DNA of 64,000 bases from Buxus sempervirens. Its lineage: Eukaryota; Streptophyta; Magnoliopsida; Buxales; Buxaceae. This document shows positions 22,137 through 33,650 of the stretch, in pieces. The stretch is from positions 40,352,766 to 40,416,765 of the forward strand of contig OX387184.1 in NCBI GenBank assembly GCA_947561395.2. Direction: 5' to 3'. The notes below the pieces were generated by a model, which was not told where the DNA came from, searched no databases, and worked only from the letters and a program-made list of their open reading frames with translations. How positions within the stretch are numbered: position 1 is the stretch's first letter; each line of letters begins with the position of its first letter. The translations under genes were made by a program, and so were the position numbers.

Positions 22137-23022
22137 GAAGCCAAGAGTCATCGTCGAGGGAAGAACACCTTATCTACTTTTTATTGTTTCAGGTCGAATC
22201 TGAGGGTCTGCTATCTAGAAGTGGAGGTGGAGAGGGATGAGATGTTATTGAAAGAAGAAGAATGAAGAGGTGAGAAGGAAGAGGGATAAGTAGGTGAGAA
22301 GAAGCAACCGGAGCATTCTAGAAGGCCCTCAAGGACAAATTGAAGGAGGTGAGAAGAAGAAACCTGCCTTGAACGGTCTTGGATTTTGGGATTGACAATA
22401 GGTTTAAGAAAAAAAGAAAAAAAAAAGACGTTTGGATGGGCAAGGCTGACCGAGGCGGCCACGTTAGTCCGAGCCTGTTTACTTTACTATAATAGATATA
22501 GTGAAAAACATAAATCAATATGCATTAAATTGAAATAAACTAACTCTGAACAACAATATATCGAAAAACATATATGTATGGACTATACAAGCAAGAGTTA
22601 TCAGGAAAAAAAAAAGCTCTTTCATCATTGTATGACTCATTTTCCTTTTTTTTTAATAGATCTATGTGAGTAACTTGAAACTTAATTAAAAGTTAAGAGC
22701 TTTCAGAATTAAAACTTTTAAAAGGCGTCTTTTAGGTAGATGAAAATTAAAAAGACTTTATAAGGTAATTCATGCTTTTATTAGATAGTTAAAATTATAA
22801 TTTTAATATAAAAATATGTAAATCATACGGTGGGTTGGGATGTTAGGATCGGGTTTTAATATCTCAACCCGACCCTATCCGACCCGATCTTTTACCAGAT
22901 CAACAAAAAGGCTTGTTAAGGCCTGGTGGGTTGAAAACAGACACACAAACAGAAACAGGACAAGGAAGAAGAATAAGAAGAAACAGAATACCGGACGTTG
23001 GTTTGATCAGCTGCCGTTTTGC
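22137..23022. other. Intergenic, no gene seen
   Basis: Purine-rich tract (GAAGAAG, GAGAAGG) from 22225 to 22350, then AT-rich sequence with A and T runs. The GGTTGGG/CCCGACC sequence around 22830-22890 is pyrimidine/purine biased. The stretch 22960-23022 (AGGAAGAAGAATAAG...) continues after the two LTRs at 28154, so the pre-insertion site was ...GCCCTACCTTTATTT. Confidence 0.5.
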
Positions 23023-23027
23023 CCTAC

Positions 23028-25750
23028 TGTGCGCACTTGACTTCAGGTGTCGCACTGGGAGAAAATGGGAAATTGGAGTCGCCACCACCTGATGGGGTGC
23101 AGGCAGACACCTGGGTGCCTAAGTTTATCTATTCAGGCTTGGTCTGCGGCTTTGAGATTCTAAGCAAGTTCTCGGTTGTAGTCTGGGGAAGTCCGTAGAC
23201 ACCCAGTCCACCCCGTCAAATGACAGGTCCCATAGGTTTCCCTGGTTTGAGTCAACTTTGGTCTCTCACTCACCCGATTCCTATTCCAGCATGCACATTT
23301 GGTTAAGTCTGGCAGGACCGCCAAAGTGGTGTGGGTCCCTTTACTTGATTTTATCTTCTTAGTTTAAAGTGAAGTGAGTTTGATTGGGTGGGCCCCGTTG
23401 GAGGGCCCATGGATTCCTTGGTGGGCCAAGTGTGGTCCACATGTTCCCTTGGCAGGCCTCGGTCTAAGCCTGCGAGGCCCTTTGGGCTTTGGTTCAATGA
23501 GTTGGTTTTATCTTGAAATTCAAGTTTGATTATTCAAGCGGATTTTCATGCCAAAGTGGGCCGGTTTGGTTCGTGGGCCCATTGGGTGGGCCACACATGG
23601 TAGCCAAGTGATTTATTGGATTTATCTTGATTAGTTTCCAAAATGGGCCAGGCTTGGGGCCCTTTACCTGGGCTTGGGCTTGAAAGCTCAAGACTTCCTG
23701 GGTTAGGGTTTTGAAACCCCAACCTTCTTGGTTTGTGGGCCTAGTGGGCCCGACAGGCCCTGCCCGTAGTCTCGGCCAAACCAGACCTAAATCTAAGCAT
23801 GCTTTCAAAATTGGGCATTGGCAGGCCTCAAAGGGTCTGGCCCGCCCAGTTCTTTTGATTATCTTATTTAAGCACAATTTAATGGTTCGGGCTGGGTGGG
23901 CCCCATTGGAAGGCCCACTGGAAATCAAGTTAGACCGGGTGGTCTGAGTCCCCTGTTGGGTTTCCGGGTGACTCGGAAACCCTATTGGTTCATTTGGTTC
24001 TATTTGAAAATATCACCCATATCCAACAAAATCACAGAATATACAGAAATCATAAAATACACAAAATATACAAACATCACATACTCTAGGTCCAAGGGGA
24101 GGGACTTGGGGCCCCTGTGAGCGGAGCAAAGCCCCCCACGGTACGGTAAAGGGTATTGCTGGGTTTTCAAAAAAAAACAAGCAGTTCAGCATCTTAGGAG
24201 GGTGCACTGACCTCAGGCGCAAGTTCAGCGCGAGCTGGGCAGAAGCAGAAATCAACGAAAAAGACACCCACGCGCGCTAGGCACAAGCTGGGCGGGAGAT
24301 GGGCGCAAGCGACGCTCGCTCGGCGAGAGCAAGCCTTGCGCGAGCTCGGCGAGCACGAGCCTCGCGCAAGCTCGACAAACACCCTGATGAAACCCGATTC
24401 TCTGTTTTTTCTTTGAAACTCAGAGAGTGGCTGGATTTCCAGTCTCTGTAACACCTCCTAGGTGTTCTTGGCCTCCCCAGGAGACCTTCAAACTCGATTC
24501 GAAGCTAATCTAGTCTACTTCATACATCACGACTCAACTCTCTTCGCAATCGACCAAATCCGAAAACCGACGAAGTAACGCGACTAATGGTGAAGGGAAA
24601 AGGGGGTTTACATCGGGGTATATGAGAGGAGATGAACATGGGAACAAGCTCCCACCTTCGAATCAGACAAGCAATAACAGCAAATAACTTGGTAAAGGAA
24701 AACGCCCTAGCATGCTTGAAATGGGCTTATTCTCATTTATATTGAACGAAAGTTGCAGGGGACATTGCCTTGGGTTAACGAACTCTGGCAGGATGTGTTG
24801 AACCTCCTTGAGCACGAACGATTGCCGAGCAGCACCTCTCCGCATCAACAGCGAGTCTTTCTCCTTTGGTTTTGACGAGGAAGAAGAAGAAGAGAGCAAC
24901 CGAGGTCGACAGGGCTTTAAGTGATGTGGGATGGTTGTTTGTGGAGGCAAAGGGAGGTATACGAAGGGGGGTTTCAAACCAGGCAGAGTGGAGAAGAAGG
25001 GTTATCTATGGGGAGAGCCAACACCAGAAAAAAAAGGGAACCAGCACACCCGAAAAAAGCCCAACCCCTTCGCAAGAAGGGGGCTGCGATATTTATAGAG
25101 GAGAAATGGGGGTATCCGCCGAGCTGGCGCGAGCGCTTTTCGCTCGTCGCGAGTGACACAATCATTGAAAAACAATTAATGCGGCCGCAGATTTGTCTCA
25201 AAATCTGGAATTTAAGATATAGTCCCTGGAGATTTTTGATTTAATCTGATACTCTTGGATTTTTACAGATTTAATCCCTGGGATATTTTGAATGTTTTGA
25301 TATTTACAGATTTGATCCCCGAGATATTTTTCTGCGCAACCTGCCACGTGTGCAGTTTGCTGGTTTTGCTGCTTGAAAACTTTGACAGCCCCTATCTTCT
25401 TTATCTGGATTCCGATTTGGGCAAACTCAATTGCGTTAGAACCGTATCGAAGTCCTCTATCCACTGGCATGGGGGTAAGCACCTGGTTCGGGGTTTAGTA
25501 GAAAGTCAACTTTTAGCTCCCCTCAAGTTTGACCGGCTCATAGATCCTTCGTCCGGACTCCGATTCCAGCAAATTCAGTTGCGTTGGAACTGTGTCGGGA
25601 TTCTCTATCCAATGAGATAAAGCAAGGTGGTTAATTATCACTTGATCAAAAGTCAACTTTTTATCCCCTTAGGGTTTTGACTTTTCTGCTGTCTCTTAGC
25701 ACATTTTTTGTTTTCTTCTTTTTGGTTTGATCAAAATTTCGGTGCTTACA
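23028..25750 (+). mobile_element. Solo LTR A of a tandem pair, target sequence CCTAC
   Basis: It starts TGTGCGCACTTGAC and ends TTCGGTGCTTACA. CCTAC precedes (23023-23027) and follows (25751-25755). About 48 nt from the start is GGAGTCGCCACC, a block also found near the start of LTR B and of the LTR at 35800. The middle is rich in GGGCC palindromes (23390-23960) and has a GC-rich inverted-repeat block (24190-24375). Near the 3' end are GTCAAC-containing repeats and CTCCGATTCCAGCAAATTC, shared with LTR B. Several open frames of 60-120 codons here have no protein signature. Confidence 0.85.
24190..24375. repeat. GC-rich inverted-repeat block of LTR A
   Basis: Repeated GCGCGAGCTCGGCGAGC and CTCGCGCAAGCTCG modules, including CTTGCGCGAGCTCG and CGAGC..GCTCG pairs. 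Much richer in GC than the flanks. Confidence 0.75.
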
Positions 25751-25755
25751 CCTAC

Positions 25756-28148
25756 TGTGCGCACCTAAAACCTGGATCCTAGATTGCACACCGAGCGCAC
25801 CTTTGGTGCGTACCACGGGACATTCGGAGTCGCCATTGCCTGAGAAGTGCAGGCAGACACGGTTTTGCCCTATCCGGGTCTAAGACTGATCTACGGCTTT
25901 TCAGAGTTCTAGCTAAGTCCTCGGTTACATCCGAGGAAGCCCTAAGACAACCCGGCCCGCCCCGTCGGTTTGACGGGTCCCTCGGGTCTCCCTGGTTTTT
26001 GAGTCAGTTTCACCCTTCCTAGACCAGCATGCTGTTTATTGGGTCTGGCGGGGCCCTATGAAGGTGTGGGTCCCTTTTAATTTGATTTTATCTTTTTATT
26101 TAGTGGAGTGGGTCGGACCCGAGTCCTGTTGGAAGATCCGTGGGTTGCCAAGGTTGGGCCTAAGGCCCAGTAGGGTTATTGGGTAACCCTTTTTGGTTAT
26201 TTAAATTTTATTTATTTATACTTTTATTTGGGCTTGATGGGCTTGGATTTGGCCCATTAGCCAAAGGTCAAGGGGCCCAGGCCTGTTTATTGAAAACAGG
26301 CCTAGTATGGGCCAGTCAAAAGTGGGCCCCACTAGTGGGCCCAAGGTGCATTGGTGGGCCCATTTAGGTCCACAGTCCATAAATGGGCTTAAAATATCCT
26401 AAGAAGTCTAAAGGGTCGGTTCAGGCCGGTTCAGGTCGGGTTAAGTCCAACCGGGCCAAAAATTACATTTTTTAAGTTATATTTACACGGGCCCGTGTTT
26501 GTTATACGGGCTGCTATTGCCCGTAAATGATATCCGGTTCAAGCTCGCCCGTGAAGCAAATACGGGCATGCCCAATCCGCTCTGAGTTTACGGGCGCAAC
26601 TAATTTTGCATTTTGGCCGTCGATTCCGCCTGGGATCCATTCCGGCTGGCTTCTTGGGATCTTCAGAAGCTTCGGTGGTGATTCTAGTGTCTCCTGTCAT
26701 GGCACACTTGCCTCATTCACCATCTTCAAGTCCTCTTTTTCCTTATTTTCGCCAAGCCACTTTCTTGTTGTTTCAAAAGAGAAAGGAATGGGGGGATGGG
26801 ATTACGTTGAAGAAGCTTAAGAGGACAATCCCCTCTTCTATTTACAAATGTAATCAATTAAGCAAGATATGTCAATTTTCTTCTTTTTGTTTGTTTTATG
26901 AGTCCATTTTTTATGTACTTCACAAAGTGTTGCTCATTTGCATGGGAGTATTACACCAAAACCAAACAAACTGATTAGTAATCTGGTGATAAAATAAAAG
27001 CAATCCAAAGTTGCTTTAATGAAGAAATTTACATGCATATTAAAAGAAAGAGGTAATTAGAGACATTACCACACCTTTGACTCCTTAGTTTGTTGATGTT
27101 TGGGTCCTCCGATGATTCCGGCAGCGCTTCCACGTCCTCCGGAAATTCTTGAATTGGTCTTGACAGGGGTTTGATAGGTTGTTTATGTTTACAAGGTGAA
27201 AGAGGGAGGTTGGGTAGTATCTCAGGGGTATTTTGGGTATTTTGGTGTTTGGGATTGGGGTGGCATCACTTGGACAGAGGTTGGGCGTGGTAACAGCAAG
27301 GAAGAGAGGGGGGTAAAGGCCCTGGGAGTCGGCTTGTTCAAATGAGGGGGTGGCCTCTCTATTTATAAGCAAAATTTTCGTGCCCGTATTTGAAGTACGG
27401 GCATGCCTTGCCCGTACTTCAAGTACGGGCGTGCCTTGCCCGTAATTCAAATACGGGCGAAAAAACGCACATTTCCAAATCTCGCAAAATCTGCCGTACG
27501 GGACGCGTGTCCCGCCGTACAGCGACACGCGTCCCCTTCCAGAAGCTTGCCCATATTTGAAATACGGGCATACCTCGCCCGTACTTCAAATACGGGCACG
27601 CACGTTTTTAAAATGCTGGATTTCAAATGCTTTATTAAATTTGATTTATTTAAAAAATTTTATCCGCTTTTTTGATTATTATATTATAAAAACGAGATTC
27701 TTTTATTAAAATATTATTAAAAAATAAAGATATGATTATTTTATTTATTTAATTCATTTATTCTGCTTTTTCTGCTGTTTTGCCATATGGGCAGCTTTCT
27801 TGAAACTTCAACTGTCCATAACTTCTTCGTCCAGTGTCCGATTTCATCAAACTTAGTGTCGTTGGAACCGGCTCGGAACCACCTATCTATTGGGATCAAG
27901 TTTGGCAGTTGAATTGGGGTCGAGCAAAAAGTCAACTTTTCGCTCCCCAAAAGTTTGACCAGCTCATATCTTTTTCATCTGGACTCCGATTCCAGCAAAT
28001 TCAGTTGCGTTGGAATCGTGTCGAAATGTTCTTTTCAATGAAGTTTGATGGCCAAATTTACTTGAATCAAAAAGTCAATTTTTGACCCCCTCAGGGTTTG
28101 ACTTTTCATTTTTCCTTATTTTGGGGGTGCAAAAATCAGGTGCTAACA
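25756..28148 (+). mobile_element. Solo LTR B of a tandem pair, target sequence CCTAC
   Basis: It starts TGTGCGCACCTAAAACC and ends CAGGTGCTAACA, with CCTAC on both sides (25751-25755 and 28149-28153). It aligns with LTR A at both ends and around GGAGTCGCCA, GCAGGCAGACAC and CTCCGATTCCAGCAAATTC, but many differences show that the two are not the two LTRs of a recent insertion. The middle differs strongly: B carries an array of GCCCGTA...TACGGGC palindromes (27380-27600). No gag-pol lies between A and B; only CCTAC separates them. Confidence 0.85.
27380..27600. repeat. Array of GCCCGTA/TACGGGC palindromes
   Basis: Five stems with arms GCCCGTA and TACGGGC (one arm reads GCCCATA) and 7-nt loops TTTGAAG, CTTCAAG, ATTCAAA, TTTGAAA, CTTCAAA. 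Three are joined by the spacer TGCCTTG or a close variant. A related single stem lies near 26545-26570. Confidence 0.85.
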
Positions 28149-28487
28149 CCTACCTTTATTTATTTAATTATTTTTTTGCTTTCAAAATTCAGGAATTTCC
28201 ACTGGAATTACCTATCAACTGGCTAGATATTGATCCATAAAAGTTGTATTTACTTAATGATTTTTGTTTTCTCTGAGGTGATTGTGGTAAGCTGTTGCTT
28301 TGTAAGCTTCTTAGTGGAGCCTGATGTGGACGTTGGTATCAATTTTTTGATCTGCATATTAGTTTGGAGGGCTGGTGTAGGATTGTTTGCTCTAATTAAC
28401 GGTTGAAATCTGTTCGGGATTTTTAATTTTGGGTTCGTTGTAGTGATTTGAATTTAATTTGGGGAAGAAGTTCAAAGGTTATTCAGT

Positions 28488-28488
28488 T

Positions 28489-28524
<36 letters not shown>
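28488..28524. repeat. (TA)n(GA)n compound microsatellite
   Basis: About ten TA units followed directly by about eight GA units. Confidence 0.95.
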
Positions 28525-28997
28525 AGGGCACGTGCACTGCAATTACAAGTGTAAATTCAGCTACATGATTCATATTGATTTTTTCCTCAGTAACATGAGG
28601 ATATATAGATACTGGCTACAAAGTTATGGCATCTGAAGCAAAGTAAAAATTGTCCTATTAGTTCGTAATAGATGCTAGCTACAAAGAGGATATATCAATT
28701 CTGTTCATCTCATTACTTTTCTATTCAACTATGGCACATATTACAAAACATCGAGCAGTATGTATGATGACCTCTATTAGTTCAAAATTATAATGAGATG
28801 AACAGAATTGATTGCTTTCATTAATTACTACATGAAAAATAAAAGAACACAAATCAGTCACGAGTTGCAATGAACAATCAAAATGGATCTTAGTCAGTTC
28901 TGCATTAGTAAATATTTTTGAGCATTAGTAAATAAATATTCTTAAATTCAATGTATTTCTTAAGTTCTTCGTGTAATTAAATCGTCTGTGTTATTTT

Positions 28998-29090
28998 CAG
29001 GTTGTCTTTTCTACAGTGCTTAGCATTATCCAGCTTCTTTCTTGGTTTTTCTACAGTGCTACAGCCTTTCCAGCTTCTTTCTTGGTTTTT
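28998..29090. repeat. 43-bp imperfect tandem duplication
   Basis: TTTTCTACAGTGCT followed by CCAGCTTCTTTCTTGG occurs twice head to tail; the copies differ between these two blocks. Confidence 0.8.
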
Positions 29091-29715
29091 CGCCGGTCCC
29101 CAACATAGCATATCTCTTCGATGTTAATAGTTGCTTGAAAAAATAGATTGTGAGATATGCAGATGTTCTAAACTCATAAATTGGGAAAGCAATTTTTTCT
29201 GACAAATTTCTTGCATACAACATATTAGGGTAGATAAATGAATTAATTTTTTGAAATTATTCTTACAACAAACATTCAAATATTAAATTGTATATCAACA
29301 CATAACAATAAAACTACGTTGATTAGTGTTTCAATATTAATTATTTACTTGGGTGAACACCAAACACTGTTTTAAGCTAGCACACGAAAGTGTTTTTTCT
29401 TTAAACCTTTTTTAAGTAATTCATATACAATCATCCAATTCTTATAATTGAAAATAACTGATATATTTTTCAAATAATTGAAAATAGTGTTATTTAAAAA
29501 TAACAATTTTTACGGATATATTTTTCAAAGAATTGAAAATAAGTATTATTTTATGGTTTATGGAAAGTTGCTTCCAAAAAAATTTTCCTTGTAAATCTTT
29601 TATAATCATGGTTTGTTACAAGTATTTTAAGAGGTTTATAAGTCTTTTTAATAATGTTTTTGAAGAAAATCTTGTTGGACAGTCAAATTATGCTTGTTGT
29701 CAATTATGTTAAAAA

Positions 29716-30125
29716 AATATACTTGATTTTTAATTATAGAAAAAGAAATGACTAAATGTAAAAGGAAGAGTTGCGACAAGTGTTCTCGTTTTATAAAAAG
29801 GTATATCAGATTTTCAATTATAAAAGTTAAATGACTAAATCTAAATTATTTTTAAAAGAACCGAGACCTGTTGTCGTTTTATGAAAGGTATACTTGACTT
29901 TGAATTATAAAACATTAAATGACTGAATCAAAATTATTTTTTAAAGGGAGCTAGCAAACCAAACTTTCACCATACTTTCTTTTAAGGTATATCTGATTTT
30001 CAATTATAAAAGTTAAATGACTGAATCTAAATTAATTTTAGAAGCATAGATTGTCGTTTTATAAAAGGTATACCTGATTTTGAATTATAAAACATTAAAT
30101 GACTAAATCAAAATTATTTTTAAAA
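29716..30125. repeat. Five-copy minisatellite, unit about 84-95 bp
   Basis: Copies start near 29716, 29801, 29888, 29983 and 30067. Each contains GATTTTCAATTATAAAA or a variant, AAATGACTRAATC, AAAATTATTTTTAAA and GTCGTTTTAT. The third copy has an insertion carrying CTAGCAAACCAAACTTTC, which recurs in part after the array at about 30164. Confidence 0.8.
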
Positions 30126-31057
30126 GAAGCCCGATGAAGCAAGCAGGTTGATAGAAGAGCTTCTTGACGAACCAAACTTTCTTTTTATATACGTATAGGA
30201 TACAGATTTGGTTTATCTATACCGTGTCTTCAATTGCTTGTGAATAGATTTTGCTGACATATTTGACAATAGAGATTGTAAGAAAACGGTATCTGTGAAT
30301 GATATATAAACTAAAGTCATCTTCATCTGTCACTTTCAGACTTAAAAAGCAAGAGATGGAAATGGCATCATATGCAAGCAAAGGCAGAGGAGTGAGTGAA
30401 ATGACAATTACACCGAAACGTCAATCGGAGAGAGATCGAAGCAGAACCTCATTGAAGATGCTTGGGTCCTCCATGGAGATTTCTCCTTATCTGTCCTTGT
30501 AAATCTAGAACCATAGATGATAGAACCTTTCATGTGGCAGATTAAACATTCCCATTTGGTTGACTGACATCGATTAAGATGACCCATATAAACATTGGCG
30601 TTGATCCATATTTTATTTATCCCTAGAAAAAGGTATACATGGCCTTTGAAGCTCCAATTAATATCTACTCAGGGAATGCACGTGCCATGCATGCACTAGG
30701 GTAAAGCACACGCTATGCACGTAGCAAATTTGAAAGAGAATTGAGGGTATTTTAAGTATTAAAACATTAGGTAGTTAATTATTAATACACATGGCATTAA
30801 CAAATTGGTGAAAGAGTTAATTTGATAAATAAATAAAAAACGGAGGGTGTTTTTGGTATCAAATGTCAACAAAAAATAGGGTGTTCGCTTTATAATAATA
30901 ATAGATGATGGTAGCAGAAGAGTCGTATAATTGGGTGTATGAAGAAAAATCCCATTAATTATTAAATCCAAAATGACAGTTTTAGCGGTTGTTTAAATTA
31001 GTGAAGTAATCTTCTTATTTCAAAATACTTAGATACTACCTTGAGCAATCGAAAGGG

Positions 31058-31234
31058 CTAGTTTTGCATTTCAGCTTCATTCAAGCTGTATTTTGTAGCT
31101 AATTCCCTCAGCAGAAGTCTCATTCTTGAAAGTCTGTCATACCAGGTAATAGAGCTCACTGTGTGAGTAACAAGTAGGTAGTTTAAGAAACTAGAACAGC
31201 CTGCCGATGAATCTATATTAATGGATCTTTTTCC
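31058..31234 (-). CDS. Possible terminal exon of an unidentified gene
   Basis: An open minus-strand frame ends with TAG at 31058 and reads KRSINIDSSAGC, then FLNYLLVTHTVSSITWYDRL and MRLLLRELATKYSLNEAEMQ. The composition is protein-like, and it is preceded by a good acceptor-like tract (CTTCTTGTGCTCAG, exon from about 31234). I do not recognise the family. No further exon can be identified to the right, where the copia element starts at 31415. It may be a gene remnant or chance. Confidence 0.3.
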   Translation of the reverse strand, partial: GKRSINIDSSAGCSSFLNYLLVTHTVSSITWYDRLSRMRLLLRELATKYSLNEAEMQN

Positions 31235-31414
31235 TGAGCACAAGAAGTTCCTTAGAGAATATTGTTGAAGGCTTTATCCAACTAGCTAGAAGGAAAAAAT
31301 CAATAAAAATAGAATAAAATAAATAAGCATAGAACTCCAAGCACTCAACTCAAAAGAGAGATATATCTTATTGTAGCTATTATCATTTGGCACTCTCTTT
31401 ATGATTATTAAAGA

Positions 31415-31735
31415 TGTTATTATTACGGCATGAGACTTCACATGAAGATGCAAAGCAGAGGAAAGTTCAAGTTTCTGCTGCTACATGAGGATGCAGAGCT
31501 AATTTCCAGCTTGTCATTCTTTTCTTATGTGTATATACCAGCTAGGATTTAGTTGCTACATTAGGATGTCTGATGTGGCAAACTACTCAGACCATAATTT
31601 GTAAATAGCAGAGTTTGTTAGGCGTAACAGTATATCTTCTCTAATTCTTTTTTAAAACAGATTCATTCATTGGGAAGCAATCCTTCATCCATTGAGCTTG
31701 CGTTTCTTCATTCTCTCTTACCTCTTTTCTTTATA
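31415..31735 (+). repeat. Copia 5' LTR
   Basis: TGTTATTATTACGGCATGAG to TTCTTTATA, about 320 bp. It matches 38232-38307 plus 51106-51342. The exact start (31415 or 31421) is uncertain because the 3' copy lacks the first bases next to its G-run. Confidence 0.8.
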
Positions 31736-31747
31736 TGGTATCAAAGC
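31736..31747 (+). other. Primer-binding site, initiator tRNA-Met type
   Basis: TGGTATCAAAGC directly after the LTR differs at one base from the usual plant copia TGGTATCAGAGC, complementary to the 3' end of initiator tRNA-Met. Confidence 0.85.
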
Positions 31748-31761
31748 AAGCATGAGCATCA

Positions 31762-32936
31762 ATGGCGACTAATTCAGATTCTGGTGTTGCTATTCCGAAC
31801 ACTGGTGCTCATGATTCCTTGAATCCTTTTCTCAATTTTAATGATCTAAACAATCCATATCGTTTAGACAATGGAGACAACCCAGCTCTTACTCTTGTTT
31901 CTGATCTCTTTTTTGGAGATAACTATGTTTCTTGGTCACCGGCAATGAGCAGAGCCCTTAGAGCAAAGAAAAAAATTGGTTTCGTGAATGGGGATTTTCC
32001 CAAACCCACTGTAGATGATCCTCTCTTGAACGCCTAGGAGAGGTGTAATGATCTAGTGGTTTCTTGGATTCAAAACTTGGTAAGTAGCACTGTTAAATGT
32101 TCTCTCACTTTCATAGATGATGCTAGGGAGATGTGGGTAGAGTTGCAAGACAGGTATACCCAACGAAACGGACCACGTATATTTCAGCTTAAGAAAGCTC
32201 TTGCTGGTCTGACTAAGAACAGGATTCTGTAAGTGTGTATTATGGGAAGTTGAAAGTGCTATGGGATGAATTGTCTGTATATGACCCAATCCCTGATTGT
32301 GGATGTGGAAAACTCAAGGTTCTCTTAGACAGACACCAAAGGGACTGTGTTATTTAGTTCCTGATGGGGTTGAATGAGGATTTTGCAAACACCCGTGACC
32401 AGATAATGTTGTTGGACCCCTTGCCTTTAGTGAATCGATTATTTTCGATGATCCAGGAACAAGAGATGCAACATAAGCTGATATCCACTTTGCCAAGCAC
32501 TGATTCTATGGCTTTAAGCATCCATAAGACTTTTTCTGATGGGAAAACTGGTGCCAAGTACTATAATAATCAGAAATCCACTAGACCATACTATAGCCAT
32601 TGCAAAGTTACTGGACACACTCTTGACACATGCTTCAAAGCTGGGAATGCTGAGCCACCTTTATGTACCTATTGCAATATGACAGGGCACTTGGTTGAAA
32701 AATGTTATCAATTGCATGGGTACCCAAAAGGGCATAAGTTTTATGGGACAGCCAAGAATTCTTCTGCAAATGCTGCTATTGCAAAATCTGACATGGATGA
32801 CACTTGTGATGAGCAGATGCCTTTAACCAAGCCAGGGGACAATACCAACAATTGTTGGCCTTACTGCAGCAAAAGGACTCGGATTCCTCTACTACCACCA
32901 CTCCTCGAGCCCACACAGTGTTTAAGCCTTCTATGA
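31762..32936 (+). pseudogene. Copia gag (UBN2-type) with CCHC knuckles
   Basis: The ATG at 31762 starts MATNSDSGVAIPN. 'LVSDLFFGDNYVSWSPAMSR' and 'ALRAKKKIGFVNGDFPKP' are the standard copia gag N terminus. A stop at 32035 interrupts it. 'WVELQDRYTQRNGPRIFQLK' follows in the same region, then several stops and shifts (32230-32360). From 32364 the frame is open again: 'IQEQEMQHKLISTLPS' and a knuckle-like 'CTYCNMTGHLVEKCYQLHGY' (C-X2-C-X4-H-X4-C). Gag would form the virus-like particle and package RNA. At least two stops plus frameshifts make it non-functional. Confidence 0.8.
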
Positions 32937-32959
32937 CCATTCCTCGTCCTTCTAATATG

Positions 32960-33650
32960 GTTGGTATTTATGTTCATCCTTCCATACACACACCAAATTT
33001 AGCACCATTACCTGCAATTCCTTGGATTATTGACACAAGTGCAACAGACCACAGGATCTGTTGCACCTCACTCTTCACTACCATTACTGGCAAGTTGTCC
33101 TGCAAAGTGAAATTACCCATATTGGGGTGGTGCAACTCACTGATACCATTACCCTCCATGATGTGCTTTGTGTCCCTTCATTTAAATAAGTTAGCTGAAA
33201 ATCTAACTTGTTGTCTTGTGTGTTTTGTTGATTCTTGTTTCTTGCAGGACCTAGCATCTTGGACAACGATTGGAATGGGTGAGGTTAAGCAAGGCCTTTA
33301 TCATCTCTTGACAAGTGTGGTTTCTCCTTCAACTCTTTCTACCAAACTTTCAGCCTACATCACTCGACCTTATGCTGCTACTTTTAGTTCTGTTTCCAAC
33401 AATGTAAATCTATCAACATTATGGCATTTCCAGATGGGCAATGTTCCCCATTCTCGGCTTTCTTGTGGGGGCTCTTTTCAGTTACAGCCTATGATGGTTC
33501 TAAATTCTTCCTCACAATTGTGGGTGACTTTTCTCGTTGTACATGGGTTTACTTGCTCAAGCACAAATCTGAAACCCAAGCATGCCTAGAAGATTTCTCC
33601 AATATGGTAGAAACCCAATTTAACCAAAAAAATAAAGATTTTGAGAAGTG
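32960..33650 (+). pseudogene. Copia protease and integrase N-terminal part, with a deletion
   Basis: 'WIIDTSATDHRICC' near 33022 is the aspartic protease site; the family's DTG is DTS here, so a key residue is altered. 'LWHFQMGNVPHSRLS' near 33418 is the GAG-pre-integrase block. Directly after it the sequence jumps to 'TAYDGSKFFLTIVGDFSRCT'. The zinc-binding domain and the first catalytic aspartate of the integrase core (normally before GP) appear to be lost by deletion, and the usual VDDFSR reads VGDFSR. Frame changes separate the pieces. Confidence 0.75.

Larger units (their letters stand above)
28154..31057. other. Gene-free AT-rich region
   Basis: No supported coding sequence. It holds a TATA/GAGA microsatellite, a 43-bp duplication and a five-copy minisatellite (listed separately). 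A 67-codon plus-strand frame at 30299 has no recognisable motif. Confidence 0.55.

Noticed and set aside
23530-25620. Open frames of 80-132 codons in LTR A
   Set aside because: Rich in P, G and R because of GGGCC and GCGC repeats; no recognised domain.
30299-30502. 67-codon plus-strand frame (MEMASYASKGRG...)
   Set aside because: No motif, no splice context, in a gene-free AT-rich region.
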